The notes under the pieces are model-generated. The model saw only the letters and a list, made by a program, of their open reading frames with translations, did no database searches and was not told the DNA's origin. A stretch of DNA of 30,056 nt from a virus. Each line of letters starts with the position of its first letter. The first letter of the stretch is position 1. The stretch covers positions 1-30,056 of IMG/VR virus record IMGVR_UViG_3300032293_000722; one strand, given 5' to 3'. A program made the position numbers and the translations under genes. Positions 13,118 through 22,798 of the stretch are shown here, one piece after another.

Positions 13118-13764
13118 TAAAAGTAAAAGTAGATAATATTACAATAGATGTTAATCCTGAATTAACGATTGAGAAATATCAAAAGATACAAAGAAACCCA
13201 ATTAAGTATAATGACCCCAATGAGGTATTATCGTTATATTTGGATTTACCAATTGATGACCTTAAGGACTTACCAAAACAAGATGTTAAGTTTGTTGAGA
13301 ATTACATAACAGAACAAATCATAACGAATGACAAACAACAGGTTCACGTGACATTTGAACACGATGGGGTATTGTATGGAATGGAGAATGATTGGGGAAA
13401 TATCAAATGGGGTCAATGGGTAGATATGGAAGTGTTTTCACAACCAGATAAGATTAACGATAATATCCATATGTTAATGTCGTTGATTTACAGACCTGTA
13501 ATTAGTCAAAAGGGGACAGAGTATACCATAGAACCTTACAAGTCATCAGAGGTCATTAAAAGAAGTGAGGTGATGAAAAATGTCCCTGTCAAATACTGGT
13601 TTGGTTGTTCTACTTTTTTTTTGCATATAAGTCATCAATTAGTAGAAAATATAAAGAATTCTTTGGAGGTGACGATGAGGTTGAAAAGGATATTGAATCC
13701 GATACTGAAGAAACTACCACGATTCCTCCATCCGAAGCGACTGCGAGATTCTATTTCCAACTGA
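13114..13764 (+). CDS. Tail-assembly-chaperone-like protein, short (unshifted) form
   Basis: The 216-aa zero-frame product has a mixed domain to about residue 165 (INPELTIEKYQKIQR-like helix, WGNIKWGQWVDMEVFSQPDK, then IHMLMSLIYRPVI). After a T9 run at 13614-13622 it continues in a basic tail of lower-quality composition. The LIYRP and WVDME phrasing matches proteins that I associate with tail-assembly chaperones in Bacteroidota phages, which guide tape-measure folding. The adjacent downstream frame looks like the true continuation (see next entry). ATG overlaps the terL stop. Confidence 0.68.
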   Translation: MIKVKVDNITIDVNPELTIEKYQKIQRNPIKYNDPNEVLSLYLDLPIDDLKDLPKQDVKFVENYITEQIITNDKQQVHVTFEHDGVLYGMENDWGNIKWGQWVDMEVFSQPDKINDNIHMLMSLIYRPVISQKGTEYTIEPYKSSEVIKRSEVMKNVPVKYWFGCSTFFLHISHQLVENIKNSLEVTMRLKRILNPILKKLPRFLHPKRLRDSISN

Positions 13765-13922
13765 CCTATCAGTTAGCAAAGGAGGATTTAACCAAGTTCC
13801 ATCAAATAGAGGAGATGAGTGTGTATTTATGTTTGAATACTGCATCGTTAATTAAGGATAGAATTATCAGTGAACAAAACGAAATGAAAAAATTAAAAAA
13901 TGAAATGAAATCAAACCGATGA
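13114..13922 (+). CDS. Tail-assembly-chaperone-like protein, -1 frameshifted long form
   Basis: A -1 slip on T TTT TTT (13614-13620, within CT9GC) joins 169 zero-frame residues to 100 residues from the other frame, giving about 269 aa. At the joint the sequence reads GCSTFFFAYKSS. The added part includes an acidic linker and LTYQLAKEDLTKFHQIEEMS, a helical pattern typical of the downstream half of gpG-gpT-like chaperones, and ends with a charged helix. Known siphophages make both forms by low-frequency -1 frameshifting. A homopolymer sequencing error or transcriptional slippage is an alternative. Confidence 0.65.
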
Positions 13923-14461
13923 ATGAATACATAAGTTTCCATAAAGTGTTGGACTACATAGAACAATTCCAAGAACAATCACCAATAATGAATAGTTATG
14001 GGTATGGTAACTTGGTAGATTTCACAAGAACAATAAGTGGTGATACACAAAACAGTCCTGTGAAATATCCTTATTTATTTGCAGTTCCACAGACAATAGA
14101 ATATTCTGAAAATACAACTATCTATCAGGTTAGTTTGTTATTTACAGATATAATCAATACGGACTATATGAATGAAAAAGACATCATCAGTGATATGTCT
14201 TTACAAGCACGTAGATTCCTATCTTACATCAAAAGGGGTATTGAAACATTCCCTGAGTTGTATAATAACTTTGATATTGAATTACCAGTCCAAGCGATTC
14301 CCTTTATGGAACGTATGGGTGACCACGTAGCGGGGGTTGCGATGGACGTAAACTTAATCGTATTTGAAGACATCAATGCGTGTGATTATTATCCAACTCC
14401 TACTCCATCTGTTACCACAACATCAACTCCGACTCCGACCCCCACTGTAACACCATCATAA
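13919..14461 (+). CDS. Putative neck/tail-completion protein with Thr-Pro tail
   Basis: Residues 1-160 of this 180-aa product form a compact domain (YGYGNLVDFTRTISGD, KYPYLFAVPQTIEYSENTTI, VSLLFTDIINTDYMNEKDII, PFMERMGDHVAGVAMDVNLI) that I have seen in Bacteroidota phages between terminase and tail genes. It resembles tail-terminator or completion proteins in fold order. The last 20 residues are a TPTPTPTVTPS-type tail, one of several Thr-Pro linkers in this genome. Overlaps the frameshifted chaperone stop by 4 nt. Confidence 0.58.
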   Translation: MNEYISFHKVLDYIEQFQEQSPIMNSYGYGNLVDFTRTISGDTQNSPVKYPYLFAVPQTIEYSENTTIYQVSLLFTDIINTDYMNEKDIISDMSLQARRFLSYIKRGIETFPELYNNFDIELPVQAIPFMERMGDHVAGVAMDVNLIVFEDINACDYYPTPTPSVTTTSTPTPTPTVTPS

Positions 14462-14462
14462 T

Positions 14463-15050
14463 ATGGATGAAGAGAACATCAAAACACTTATTGTTGAACT
14501 ATTAAAAGGTTCAATCCAAAATGAGTTACGTAAAGTTAGACCTTCACGTGCTTACGATGGAAGACCAAAACCAATTAGTGGGAATTATTTTACAAAACTA
14601 TCTGACAGAATTAACACAGGTAGATTGTATAATTCAATTGATGTTTATTTTCAAACAGATTTCTCAGATGGAGATATGGAATTGGTTGTGGACTTTGGGA
14701 CTGCGGAATATGGATATTGGGTAAACAATGGACGTAGAGGTAAGTTACAGGGTGCTAAGTATCCACCATTAGCAGCAATTCAACAATGGGCAAGACAACG
14801 TAAGGTCGGACAGTTCAGAGACAAACAAGGAAGATTTATTTCAAATAAAAGTAGAGATTTCTTATTACAACGTTCAATTGGAGAGTATGGTATTTACAAA
14901 ACGGATTTCGTTAATAAAGGTGTAAATAGAGTATTGGATGATGTCATCTATTACTTGGGGGTTTACGCACAAGAATACTTCACAAAACTTTTGGAAGATA
15001 AAAAAATAATACTAAGGGTTGGTTCAGTTTCAACACCAATAACAATATGA
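14463..15050 (+). CDS. HK97 gp10-like tail-completion / minor structural protein
   Basis: In this 195-aa product an N-terminal helix is followed by GRLYNSIDVYFQTDFSDGDM, VDFGTAEYGYWVNNGRRGK, then PPLAAIQQWARQRKVGQF and a C-terminal helix. The LxxSI, YGYWVNNGRRGK and aliphatic IQQWARQR pattern is the one I know from HK97 gp10-like and Mu virion-morphogenesis proteins, which sit at the head-tail interface. It starts 1 nt after the previous stop and overlaps the next ATG, consistent with an ordered neck/tail operon. Confidence 0.62.
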   Translation: MDEENIKTLIVELLKGSIQNELRKVRPSRAYDGRPKPISGNYFTKLSDRINTGRLYNSIDVYFQTDFSDGDMELVVDFGTAEYGYWVNNGRRGKLQGAKYPPLAAIQQWARQRKVGQFRDKQGRFISNKSRDFLLQRSIGEYGIYKTDFVNKGVNRVLDDVIYYLGVYAQEYFTKLLEDKKIILRVGSVSTPITI

Positions 15051-16453
15051 GTTTAATATTCACAAATACACCAACAGATTTTCAACCCGTTTTATCAGAT
15101 GGGTTATTTTTCACCACATCATCAGACACATACAATTCATTAACGACATTCAAGTTTAGATACGTTTATGATTTATATGTTGAAGGGGTAAAGGTATTCA
15201 CAGGTAAATGTTCACCAAATCCTTATGGACTTGGGATAATTGACTTACAACAAATATTGGAAACTTATTGTTTTAATAATCCAATATCACAATGGAATAC
15301 AACACCAATCTATACACATACAACATTCCCATTTTCAAGACCTTACTATGATGAAACAATTAGTTATTTCATCAGATGTGGTTATGAATATTCATCAACA
15401 GAATTAGGACCAATTACTGGTTTTACTGGTATTGGAAATCAGATTGGAACACCACAATATACATCATCATCATACAAGACATTCCGTTCAACGATGGGTG
15501 TTAATGGTAGAGCAACCCAAGAGGATTTCAACATCAATCCATTTGTAATGTCAGGTTCACCATCAACAGTAAACCCAACGACATCAGGATTGTTTTTGAC
15601 GAACGCTCCAAGAACACAGGACATAGGTTTTGACGATTATTACACACTTGGATTTACCAACTATTATATGGGTGGTAGTTTATTATCAGAAGGATACTAT
15701 GTGAAATATACGTTCTATGATAATCAGGGTTCTGAAATCACAGGAACTACATACGAGAACATCACAACAAACGGTGGTGGTCCAAGAACAAATTGTAATC
15801 AAGTATATCAATCTTTGGTTTTAATTAACCCTGCGAGTGAAACGGATTTTAATACTTTATACGTTGGATGTGGAACTGAGAACATACCAAATTTCCCGTC
15901 AAATTGTGTTCAATACACGGTTCAGCTATTTGGTCATTTCACAGGAACAACAACACCAATACAACCAACTCCGACTCCGACACCTACAAGACCTTTGACT
16001 CCGACTCCGACGCCTACTCCTTCGTCAACTCCTTTGTGTATGTGCACGGAATATTATATTGAGAACACAGGGGGAACAAGTGCTAACGTTTCATTCGTAA
16101 ATTGTTCAAATGGTCAATCACAAATATTTGCATTACCATCTTTACAAGCAACTCAAATCTGTTCTTGTTCATTACCAACAAGTGAGAGTAGTTTAATAAT
16201 CAACGTTGTTGGAGGATGTTACGTTCCACCAGCGACCCCGACTCCGACTCCATCACCATCACCTTGTGAATGTGGTGAATATGAAGTAATAAACGAAGGT
16301 TCAAACTCACCTGTATTGTTCTATACATTCTGTAATGGTTCACCAATTGTAATCACACTTTATCCTGGATATAACGAATTATTATGTGGATGTGTTGGAA
16401 CATTCTTCTGTTCTGACCCTAACGTATCAATCACCTACGCAGGACCTTGTTAA
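15047..16453 (+). CDS. Tail structural protein, N-terminal part with Thr-Pro linkers and two Cys-rich domains
   Basis: Residues 1 to about 300 of the 468-aa product are a beta-rich tail protein (FTNTPTDFQPVLSDGLFFTT, TFKFRYVYDLYVEGVKVFTG, IDLQQILETYC). A Thr-Pro linker follows (15952-16035), then a Cys-rich repeat, a second linker (16234-16263) and a second Cys-rich repeat. The two repeats share CxC.EY..N.G, ..F..C.., a CxC and a final GGC or GPC, so they are duplicates. In related phages the N-terminal region and the next gene appear as one polypeptide, so this gene looks like the front half plus an insertion. Confidence 0.66.
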   Translation: MSLIFTNTPTDFQPVLSDGLFFTTSSDTYNSLTTFKFRYVYDLYVEGVKVFTGKCSPNPYGLGIIDLQQILETYCFNNPISQWNTTPIYTHTTFPFSRPYYDETISYFIRCGYEYSSTELGPITGFTGIGNQIGTPQYTSSSYKTFRSTMGVNGRATQEDFNINPFVMSGSPSTVNPTTSGLFLTNAPRTQDIGFDDYYTLGFTNYYMGGSLLSEGYYVKYTFYDNQGSEITGTTYENITTNGGGPRTNCNQVYQSLVLINPASETDFNTLYVGCGTENIPNFPSNCVQYTVQLFGHFTGTTTPIQPTPTPTPTRPLTPTPTPTPSSTPLCMCTEYYIENTGGTSANVSFVNCSNGQSQIFALPSLQATQICSCSLPTSESSLIINVVGGCYVPPATPTPTPSPSPCECGEYEVINEGSNSPVLFYTFCNGSPIVITLYPGYNELLCGCVGTFFCSDPNVSITYAGPC

Positions 16454-16463
16454 TATTAAATTT

Positions 16464-16997
16464 ATGGGAATTATACCACAACCAAATCCAACAACATATA
16501 CTCAGGGGAACTGTTCAGGTTTTACCCCTGTAAGTGAAATATTCACATTCAACGTTAGTTGTCAACCAACACGTTCATCAAATCAACATCTTCAGTTGAT
16601 GTTTTTGAATCGTTATGGTCACTATGATTATTACAAAATGTTATTCAACCGATATGAAGGTATGAACATAACAAGACAGACATTTAATTCTTGGAATATA
16701 GATTGGGGTAGTTCAGACCCAAACAAAACACAATATTCAAGAGGTTTAACAGATTCAGAAGTGATGATGGTTCAAACTGTCGTTGTAAACTCTGGTTTTG
16801 TAAATCAACCAACGTTCCAATGGTTAGAAGAACTATGGACATCAAATCAGGTTTACGAGATTCAAACCGATGGAGGATTGTTCCCTGTAAATATTATTAG
16901 TGACACCTTTGAGAGAAAAATTGAAGGTAATAGAACTTTATACAATTTGGAGTTAACTTACGTGTATTCTAACAACATAAAACTATTAGGTAAATAA
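16464..16997 (+). CDS. Tail structural protein, C-terminal part (possible split gene)
   Basis: The chosen ATG gives 177 aa (MGIIPQPNPTTYTQGNCSGF...), starting 10 nt after the previous stop; an upstream ATG at 16386 would overlap the preceding gene and extend poorly. The sequence (QLMFLNRYGHYDYYKMLFNR, SRGLTDSEVMMVQTVVVNSG, WLEELWTSNQVYEI, LFPVNIISDTFERKIEGN) matches my memory of the second half of a tail protein whose first half resembles the preceding gene. The genes are in different frames, so they encode separate chains unless recoding occurs. Confidence 0.66.
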   Translation: MGIIPQPNPTTYTQGNCSGFTPVSEIFTFNVSCQPTRSSNQHLQLMFLNRYGHYDYYKMLFNRYEGMNITRQTFNSWNIDWGSSDPNKTQYSRGLTDSEVMMVQTVVVNSGFVNQPTFQWLEELWTSNQVYEIQTDGGLFPVNIISDTFERKIEGNRTLYNLELTYVYSNNIKLLGK

Positions 16998-17003
16998 ATT
17001 ACT

Positions 17004-19583
17004 TTGGATACTATTTTACTTGTAAATGTCAATGGAGTATTTCAGAGGTTAGACATCTTTGAGGATATACCAATTACTCTAACTATACAACAGAGTGACT
17101 TGTCTGATTTTACATCAAGGAGAGTCCCTTATTCAAGAGTGATAGAGATTCCTGACACATCCAACAACGCACTCATCTTTGAACATTACTTTGAGGTTAA
17201 TGGAACAGATTTTAATCCATTAAACAAATTACAATGTGTTGTTCAATACAGAGGGACTGACATATTTCAGGGTGTGTTAAGAATGAATGGTGTATTGGAA
17301 ACAAAGACATCACGACTTTATGAGGTTTACATTTTGGGGGAAGTAGCGGAATTCGCTACCGAACTACAAAACTTAACATTACAAGATTTGTCTTATACGG
17401 ACTTAAATCACCAACACGTGTATTCCGCAATCACCCAATCGTGGGAATGTAACGGAGATGGTGTGAGTGGTTTATTTGGGGGTAAGATTCTGTATCCAAT
17501 GATTAACTATGGATTGGATTATCAAGGTCAATCAAGTGGCGGAACTCCAACGTTCAAATATTCATTTGACGAACCAGAATCGTTTGACCAATCCACATTC
17601 GCAGTTCCTGAGAAGATGTGGAAACCCGCAATCCAATTGAAGAATATGGTGGACAGGGTTTTCAGTGCAACCACATTTACATACACATCAGAGTTCTTTA
17701 ATACGGATTACTTCAAGTCAATTTATTTTGATACATTTCAGAATGGTAAGATTGGTATTGAGGAAGCATCCGCTACTACGAACCAAAACATATTCTTAGC
17801 CAAAACTTTATCGGGAGAACAAATTAACACATACCGACAAAACACAATATTGGAATTACCAATGTTTGATTTGTTACCAGGTTGTTACGACCCATTGAAT
17901 AACTGGTCAAACCCATCAGAGTTTGGTGGTTATTTTGAAGCACCCTATAACGGAACATACTCATTCAATTTTAGATTCGGTTATCAGCTATTAGACGCAA
18001 CAATGATTAACGGTGATTTCAACATCATAGTTAAAAAGTCAACTGACCCAAATAACATATTGGGTGGAACAACCGTATACACATCTCCAACTTATGACTT
18101 ACCTGGTAAATTATCATTACAGAATATTAACGTATTCTTTAATCTGACATTACAATCAGGTGACAATATCAAAGTTTATATTCAACAGAATGTTCCATAC
18201 GTTTCAATAGGATTTACAAACCAACAAAGACAATGGAGGATTGCTCCCTTTGATGATGGGGTGATAAATGATGAGAGAGTTAGATTTGAACTATACGATT
18301 CACCTACATTATTTGGTAGTCAGTTGGTCAATATGAAATTGGGAATACCAAACTTGAATTGTTTGGAGTTTCTTAAAACATTAATCACAATGTTTAACTT
18401 GGTTGTTATTCAAGATGGAACAACAAAACAAGTTAAGATAGAACCATACAATTGGTATTACAACGATTCTGAGAGGGATGTAAAGGACTTTACACAGATT
18501 TTGGATACAGATGTTGTTCATAGAACAGAACCTCTGTCATACGACCTTAAAAAGGAAGTAATATGGACAAACAAATTTACCAATGATGAATTCTTACCGA
18601 AACAATGGACAGACCAGTATGACTTTGTTTATGGTAGAAATAAGTTTACAAGTTTTGATAATGTATTTAATGGGGAACAAATCTATGAAATACCATTTGG
18701 TTCTTGTCCTACATCGGGTGTAACAAACGGACCAAACTTTATTATTCCAAAATACTACTATTTTATTAACGGACAGGAATCACCATATTCTACAACACCT
18801 CACATATTCTTTTGGGTTGGAAATAGATACGCATACAAAGATTCGTTAAAGACACAACAGGGTTCTTGGTATATGTATTCTGGTTCTACCACAGTAGAGT
18901 GGACAACTTACCCTTGTGTTTCCCACCTATCGTTGTTGGATAGTTCATTTTCAGAGATTGTAAGTGACTTGAATTTCATACCAACATTTGATTTCTTTGG
19001 AAATAACAACACACAAATATCACAATTTACAACATATAACTTATACAACCTTTGGTGGGAAAATTACATCACAAATATCTATTCAAGAGAAACAAGAAGA
19101 TTCTCTGGTAAATTCTTTTTCAGACCAATTGATGTATATGATACAAAATTAAATGATAAGATTTTTATCAAAGATGCGTATTACACGATTGAGAAAATAA
19201 CGGATGCTAATTTGGTTAATAAGGTAAACACACAAATATCTTTAATCAAAAACATATTCCCTTATTACAAAGTAATACCACCATCTCCAATATATTTCCT
19301 TGACCCAAATGAAGCATATCCTGGTTTTGAACCTGAGTTCTTAACGTTGTGTTACGTATCAACAGATTCAACTTTGGTATGTAGTTCAACCTCACCATTA
19401 GAACAGGTGATTACATTCGGTTCAGGAACATTAGAAAATTTCAAACAAGTATGGTATGACAACGGAGTATCAGTTCAACCATTACCGATTGGAACATTCA
19501 TTAAACAACAAAACGTTATCAATGGACAAACATTCGTAGTAGTGGATTCCAGTGGTAGAATATTAGAATACAACAATTGTTAA
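17004..19583 (+). CDS. Large conserved tail protein upstream of the tape measure (baseplate/tip candidate)
   Basis: This 859-aa product starts at TTG 17004, 6 nt after the previous stop; the first in-frame ATG is about 90 residues inside a continuous domain. The N-terminus (LDIFEDIPITLTIQQSDLSD, then FTSRRVPYSRVIEIPDTSNN) belongs to a family I know from Bacteroidota phages, where it reads like a tail-tip or baseplate component. The long remainder is beta-rich with many aromatic residues and Asn/Thr loops, as in tip proteins that contact receptors. It directly precedes the tape measure gene by 4 nt. Confidence 0.72.
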   Translation: MDTILLVNVNGVFQRLDIFEDIPITLTIQQSDLSDFTSRRVPYSRVIEIPDTSNNALIFEHYFEVNGTDFNPLNKLQCVVQYRGTDIFQGVLRMNGVLETKTSRLYEVYILGEVAEFATELQNLTLQDLSYTDLNHQHVYSAITQSWECNGDGVSGLFGGKILYPMINYGLDYQGQSSGGTPTFKYSFDEPESFDQSTFAVPEKMWKPAIQLKNMVDRVFSATTFTYTSEFFNTDYFKSIYFDTFQNGKIGIEEASATTNQNIFLAKTLSGEQINTYRQNTILELPMFDLLPGCYDPLNNWSNPSEFGGYFEAPYNGTYSFNFRFGYQLLDATMINGDFNIIVKKSTDPNNILGGTTVYTSPTYDLPGKLSLQNINVFFNLTLQSGDNIKVYIQQNVPYVSIGFTNQQRQWRIAPFDDGVINDERVRFELYDSPTLFGSQLVNMKLGIPNLNCLEFLKTLITMFNLVVIQDGTTKQVKIEPYNWYYNDSERDVKDFTQILDTDVVHRTEPLSYDLKKEVIWTNKFTNDEFLPKQWTDQYDFVYGRNKFTSFDNVFNGEQIYEIPFGSCPTSGVTNGPNFIIPKYYYFINGQESPYSTTPHIFFWVGNRYAYKDSLKTQQGSWYMYSGSTTVEWTTYPCVSHLSLLDSSFSEIVSDLNFIPTFDFFGNNNTQISQFTTYNLYNLWWENYITNIYSRETRRFSGKFFFRPIDVYDTKLNDKIFIKDAYYTIEKITDANLVNKVNTQISLIKNIFPYYKVIPPSPIYFLDPNEAYPGFEPEFLTLCYVSTDSTLVCSSTSPLEQVITFGSGTLENFKQVWYDNGVSVQPLPIGTFIKQQNVINGQTFVVVDSSGRILEYNNC

Positions 19584-19587
19584 AACA

Positions 19588-22500
19588 ATGGCGAATAACA
19601 TAGCACTTACATTTACAGTCAACGGAGTTGAACAAACAATTAAAACCATAGGTGAATTGGAGACCGCAATCAGACAAGCGAAGGAAGAATTATCGGGTTT
19701 AGAAATTGGAACAAAAGAATTTGATGCATTACGAGTTAAGGTTCGTGCTGCAGATAACACATTAAAGAACCTACAAGAAACGATTGAAGGTAAAAAGATT
19801 GAAGAGACAATTGGTAGATACGCGAAAGTCGGTTCTGCGATTACAGGTTCATTTGCAGCAGCACAAGCTGCGGTCTCTCTATTTGGAACTGAATCGGAGG
19901 AAGTAACAAAGGCTGCGGCACAAGCACAGAACCTTTTGACCTTCGCATTGGTAGGTCGTGAGGTTGCGGAGGGTGGTGTTGCAGCATCAACGATAGTAGC
20001 GGAACTCGCAACCAAAGCACAGACCGCATCTACCCTTGCAGCGGATGCAGCGACCAAACGTTTCTACGCAACCCTTGCAGCAAATCCATACACCGCAATC
20101 TTAGTGGGGATTGGTCTTTTGGTTACCGCGGTCGTAGCATTTGGAACTGCGACAGATGACTCAAAAAAGAAATCAAAAGAATTTGCTGACCAAGTATTAA
20201 AGGATAGTGCTAAGGAGGTTACTGCGACCAAACTATTAATTCAAACCGTAAATGACCAAACCTTATCTACTGAAACCAGAAAGAAAGCGTTGGAGGATTT
20301 GACAAGTAAATTCCCGGCATATTTTGATGACCTAAAACAAGAGGACATATTATCTGGTAAGGTTAAGATTTCAACACAACAGTTAACGACTGCGATTATT
20401 CAACAAGCACAAGCGAGAGCACTTCAAGGACGTATTGAAGAGAACACAGTAAAACAACTTGACCTTGAGGACAAATTGAACAAAGCGACTTTGGAACGTG
20501 TTAAATCTGAAAAGTTATTGAGGGATGCGAGAACTCAAAGAATCACTGGTGGTGGTTCAGTTGCGGGTCTTGGTGGACAAGGTGTTGAGGATTTTACATT
20601 ACAGAACAACTTAAATAATGCAATCGCGAAAGAGAATCAAATAAGAAGTGAGAAATCAAAAATTGATAAAGTTATTATCGCGGATTCAAATCGTATTCTA
20701 AAATTAAATCAACAGACGGACCAAGTCATTGGAACTGGAACTGAAGAAATTAAAGACAATACTGATGCGACCAAAAAGAACACATCCGCGAAGGAAGGAA
20801 ACGTTCAAGCAACCGAAGAACAACTTAAGTTACAAAAACAACTTGAAGATTCTTTGAATAGTCAGATTGATGGTTTAGAAAAAACTGCGGAGATATTCAG
20901 GAAGATTGGTGAGAGTCAATCAGTCAATGTTACTATTCCAAAGTCATTAGAAATAATCAGAGAGTTAAGGGGTGCGATTGATGGACTAATACCTAAAAAG
21001 GTTGAAGATGATTTTGATAAGATTGGATTAAAGATAAAAATCACCGATGGTCAATTCATTGAATTATCCAACACATTAAAAGACACACAGGATACTTTTG
21101 GAAATTTTATAGAATTAACAAGAAAAGAGTTTACACAGGAAGCATTAAAATTTGACCCTGATAGATTTGATGTATTCACAGATTTCAAACTGAATGAAGC
21201 ATCCCTGTTACTACAAAGTGGACAGATTACAAAGGTTGCGTTTGATACGTTTGACCAATTGGTAAAACAATACAAAGATTTCAACTTTATCATTAAAGAA
21301 TTACCTGAGAATGTTAGAAGTATTTTTACACCAGAAGTATTACAAAATTATTTAGAGTTAACAAAAGAGATAGGGATTGCGACCCGAGAAATTGGTTATG
21401 ATAAAGTTGGTGATGATATCGTTAAAGTTGAAAATTCAACAATCAGTTTAACAAAAAAACAAGACGAATTAAAAGAGGTATTAAAAGTTGTTAGTGAACA
21501 GTTGATTAAAGGATATCAAACTCAATTATTTACTGATGGATTATTTGACCCTACCAAGTTTGAAACGTTAATAAAGGATTTGGTAAGGACTGGAAAACTT
21601 ACAGAAGAACAAGGGAAAAAACTAAGTGAATTTACCGTTGAATCACAAAAAGATGCAACCAAGTTAATTAATGAATTAGCGGATGAACAAGTCAAAGCGT
21701 TAAACAAAGTTGTTGACAATATCGTAAAAGAAGAAAATCAAATTAGAGAATTCTTATTCTTAATTCAGGAAGAACGTAAGGGTGCGTTAGAGAGACAATC
21801 AGAAGCGTTACCCCGTGTATTCCTAAACAACTTAGATTTACTTGATAAGGAGTTGTCTAAAGCGGGTGAAATAACCATTAAGACAGAAGAGAGTATTGAG
21901 AAACAAAGGGAGAATATAATCCAACAATTTGGTGAAAGAAAAATTGTTTTAACAAAATTAACTCAAGAAGAGATTGATAAGATTATTGAATTCTATTTGA
22001 ATAAACAAATCAAACAAACTGAAGAATCAACAAAAATACAAATCAAACGTCTTGAGAATTTCAAACAATTCTTGGCAGAGTTTCAAGGACTGGTTGGTCA
22101 GGTTAGTCAATTAACAACTGATTTATATTCCAATGAATTAGAAAAGTTGGATAGACAGAATGAAGAAATCAATAGTAAGATATTGGGGGATTCAGAACGT
22201 GCGAATGAATTGAGATTAGAACAGGAAGAAATCTACAACAGGAAAAAGAAACAATTGGAGAAGAATGCAGCGAGAACCGCATTACAAATCTCCTTAGTCC
22301 AAGCGACCGCGAACGTAGCGGAAGCGGTGACCAAAGCGTTGACCGCGGGACCTGTATCGGGACAAATCCTTGCGGGTATCAGTGCAGCGATAGGATTGGT
22401 TCAAGTTGGTGTGATAGCGAAACAATTGACAGAGGTTGACTCTTACCAAAGAGGTGGTATAATCAAAGGACAGGGTGGAATGGTTGTAGGACCATCACAC

Positions 22501-22779
22501 GAATACGGTGGTGTTAAATTCCAAAATGGTGGAGTGGAATTAGAAGGTGGAGAGGCAGTAATTAATCGTGTATCTACGATTAAATATGCAGGACTTTTGA
22601 GTCAAATAAATCAGAATGGTGGGGGCAAACCAATATCAGTAACCAACTTTGATGACTCAAGAATTTTGGAAGCACTCTCAAGACAGAAGAACGAACCATT
22701 GAGAGCATACGTAGTGGAATCGGACATTACAGATAAACAACAGATAACACGTAGATTGGAACGTTTATCACAGATATAA
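19588..22779 (+). CDS. Tape measure protein
   Basis: This 1063-aa product sets tail length and is expelled during DNA entry. It begins VNGVEQTIKTIGELETAIRQ, a helical N-terminus common in tape measures of this phage group, and has a hydrophobic segment at about 168-187 (PYTAILVGIGLLVTAVVAFG). Long Lys/Glu/Gln coiled coils follow (for instance near LEKLDRQNEEINSKILGDSE). The C-terminal domain is Gly-rich, with GGIIKGQGGMVVGPSHEYGG and EGGEAVINRVST, the usual tape-measure end in Bacteroidota phages. Length predicts a tail of roughly 160 nm (0.15 nm per residue), so a siphovirus-like virion is likely. Confidence 0.88.
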   Translation: MANNIALTFTVNGVEQTIKTIGELETAIRQAKEELSGLEIGTKEFDALRVKVRAADNTLKNLQETIEGKKIEETIGRYAKVGSAITGSFAAAQAAVSLFGTESEEVTKAAAQAQNLLTFALVGREVAEGGVAASTIVAELATKAQTASTLAADAATKRFYATLAANPYTAILVGIGLLVTAVVAFGTATDDSKKKSKEFADQVLKDSAKEVTATKLLIQTVNDQTLSTETRKKALEDLTSKFPAYFDDLKQEDILSGKVKISTQQLTTAIIQQAQARALQGRIEENTVKQLDLEDKLNKATLERVKSEKLLRDARTQRITGGGSVAGLGGQGVEDFTLQNNLNNAIAKENQIRSEKSKIDKVIIADSNRILKLNQQTDQVIGTGTEEIKDNTDATKKNTSAKEGNVQATEEQLKLQKQLEDSLNSQIDGLEKTAEIFRKIGESQSVNVTIPKSLEIIRELRGAIDGLIPKKVEDDFDKIGLKIKITDGQFIELSNTLKDTQDTFGNFIELTRKEFTQEALKFDPDRFDVFTDFKLNEASLLLQSGQITKVAFDTFDQLVKQYKDFNFIIKELPENVRSIFTPEVLQNYLELTKEIGIATREIGYDKVGDDIVKVENSTISLTKKQDELKEVLKVVSEQLIKGYQTQLFTDGLFDPTKFETLIKDLVRTGKLTEEQGKKLSEFTVESQKDATKLINELADEQVKALNKVVDNIVKEENQIREFLFLIQEERKGALERQSEALPRVFLNNLDLLDKELSKAGEITIKTEESIEKQRENIIQQFGERKIVLTKLTQEEIDKIIEFYLNKQIKQTEESTKIQIKRLENFKQFLAEFQGLVGQVSQLTTDLYSNELEKLDRQNEEINSKILGDSERANELRLEQEEIYNRKKKQLEKNAARTALQISLVQATANVAEAVTKALTAGPVSGQILAGISAAIGLVQVGVIAKQLTEVDSYQRGGIIKGQGGMVVGPSHEYGGVKFQNGGVELEGGEAVINRVSTIKYAGLLSQINQNGGGKPISVTNFDDSRILEALSRQKNEPLRAYVVESDITDKQQITRRLERLSQI

Positions 22780-22798
22780 TTAAAGATATTTATTAAAG

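Noticed and set aside
16386-16463. Upstream extension of gene 16464-16997 to ATG 16386
   Set aside because: It would overlap the coding sequence of 15047-16453 for 68 nt, and the ATG at 16464 falls immediately after that gene's stop in an A/T-rich leader.
19563-20057. Leftward 164-codon open frame
   Set aside because: Antisense to the Ala-rich start of the tape measure gene, with Ala/Ser-rich composition produced by the opposite-strand codons and no promoter or neighbours in that direction.
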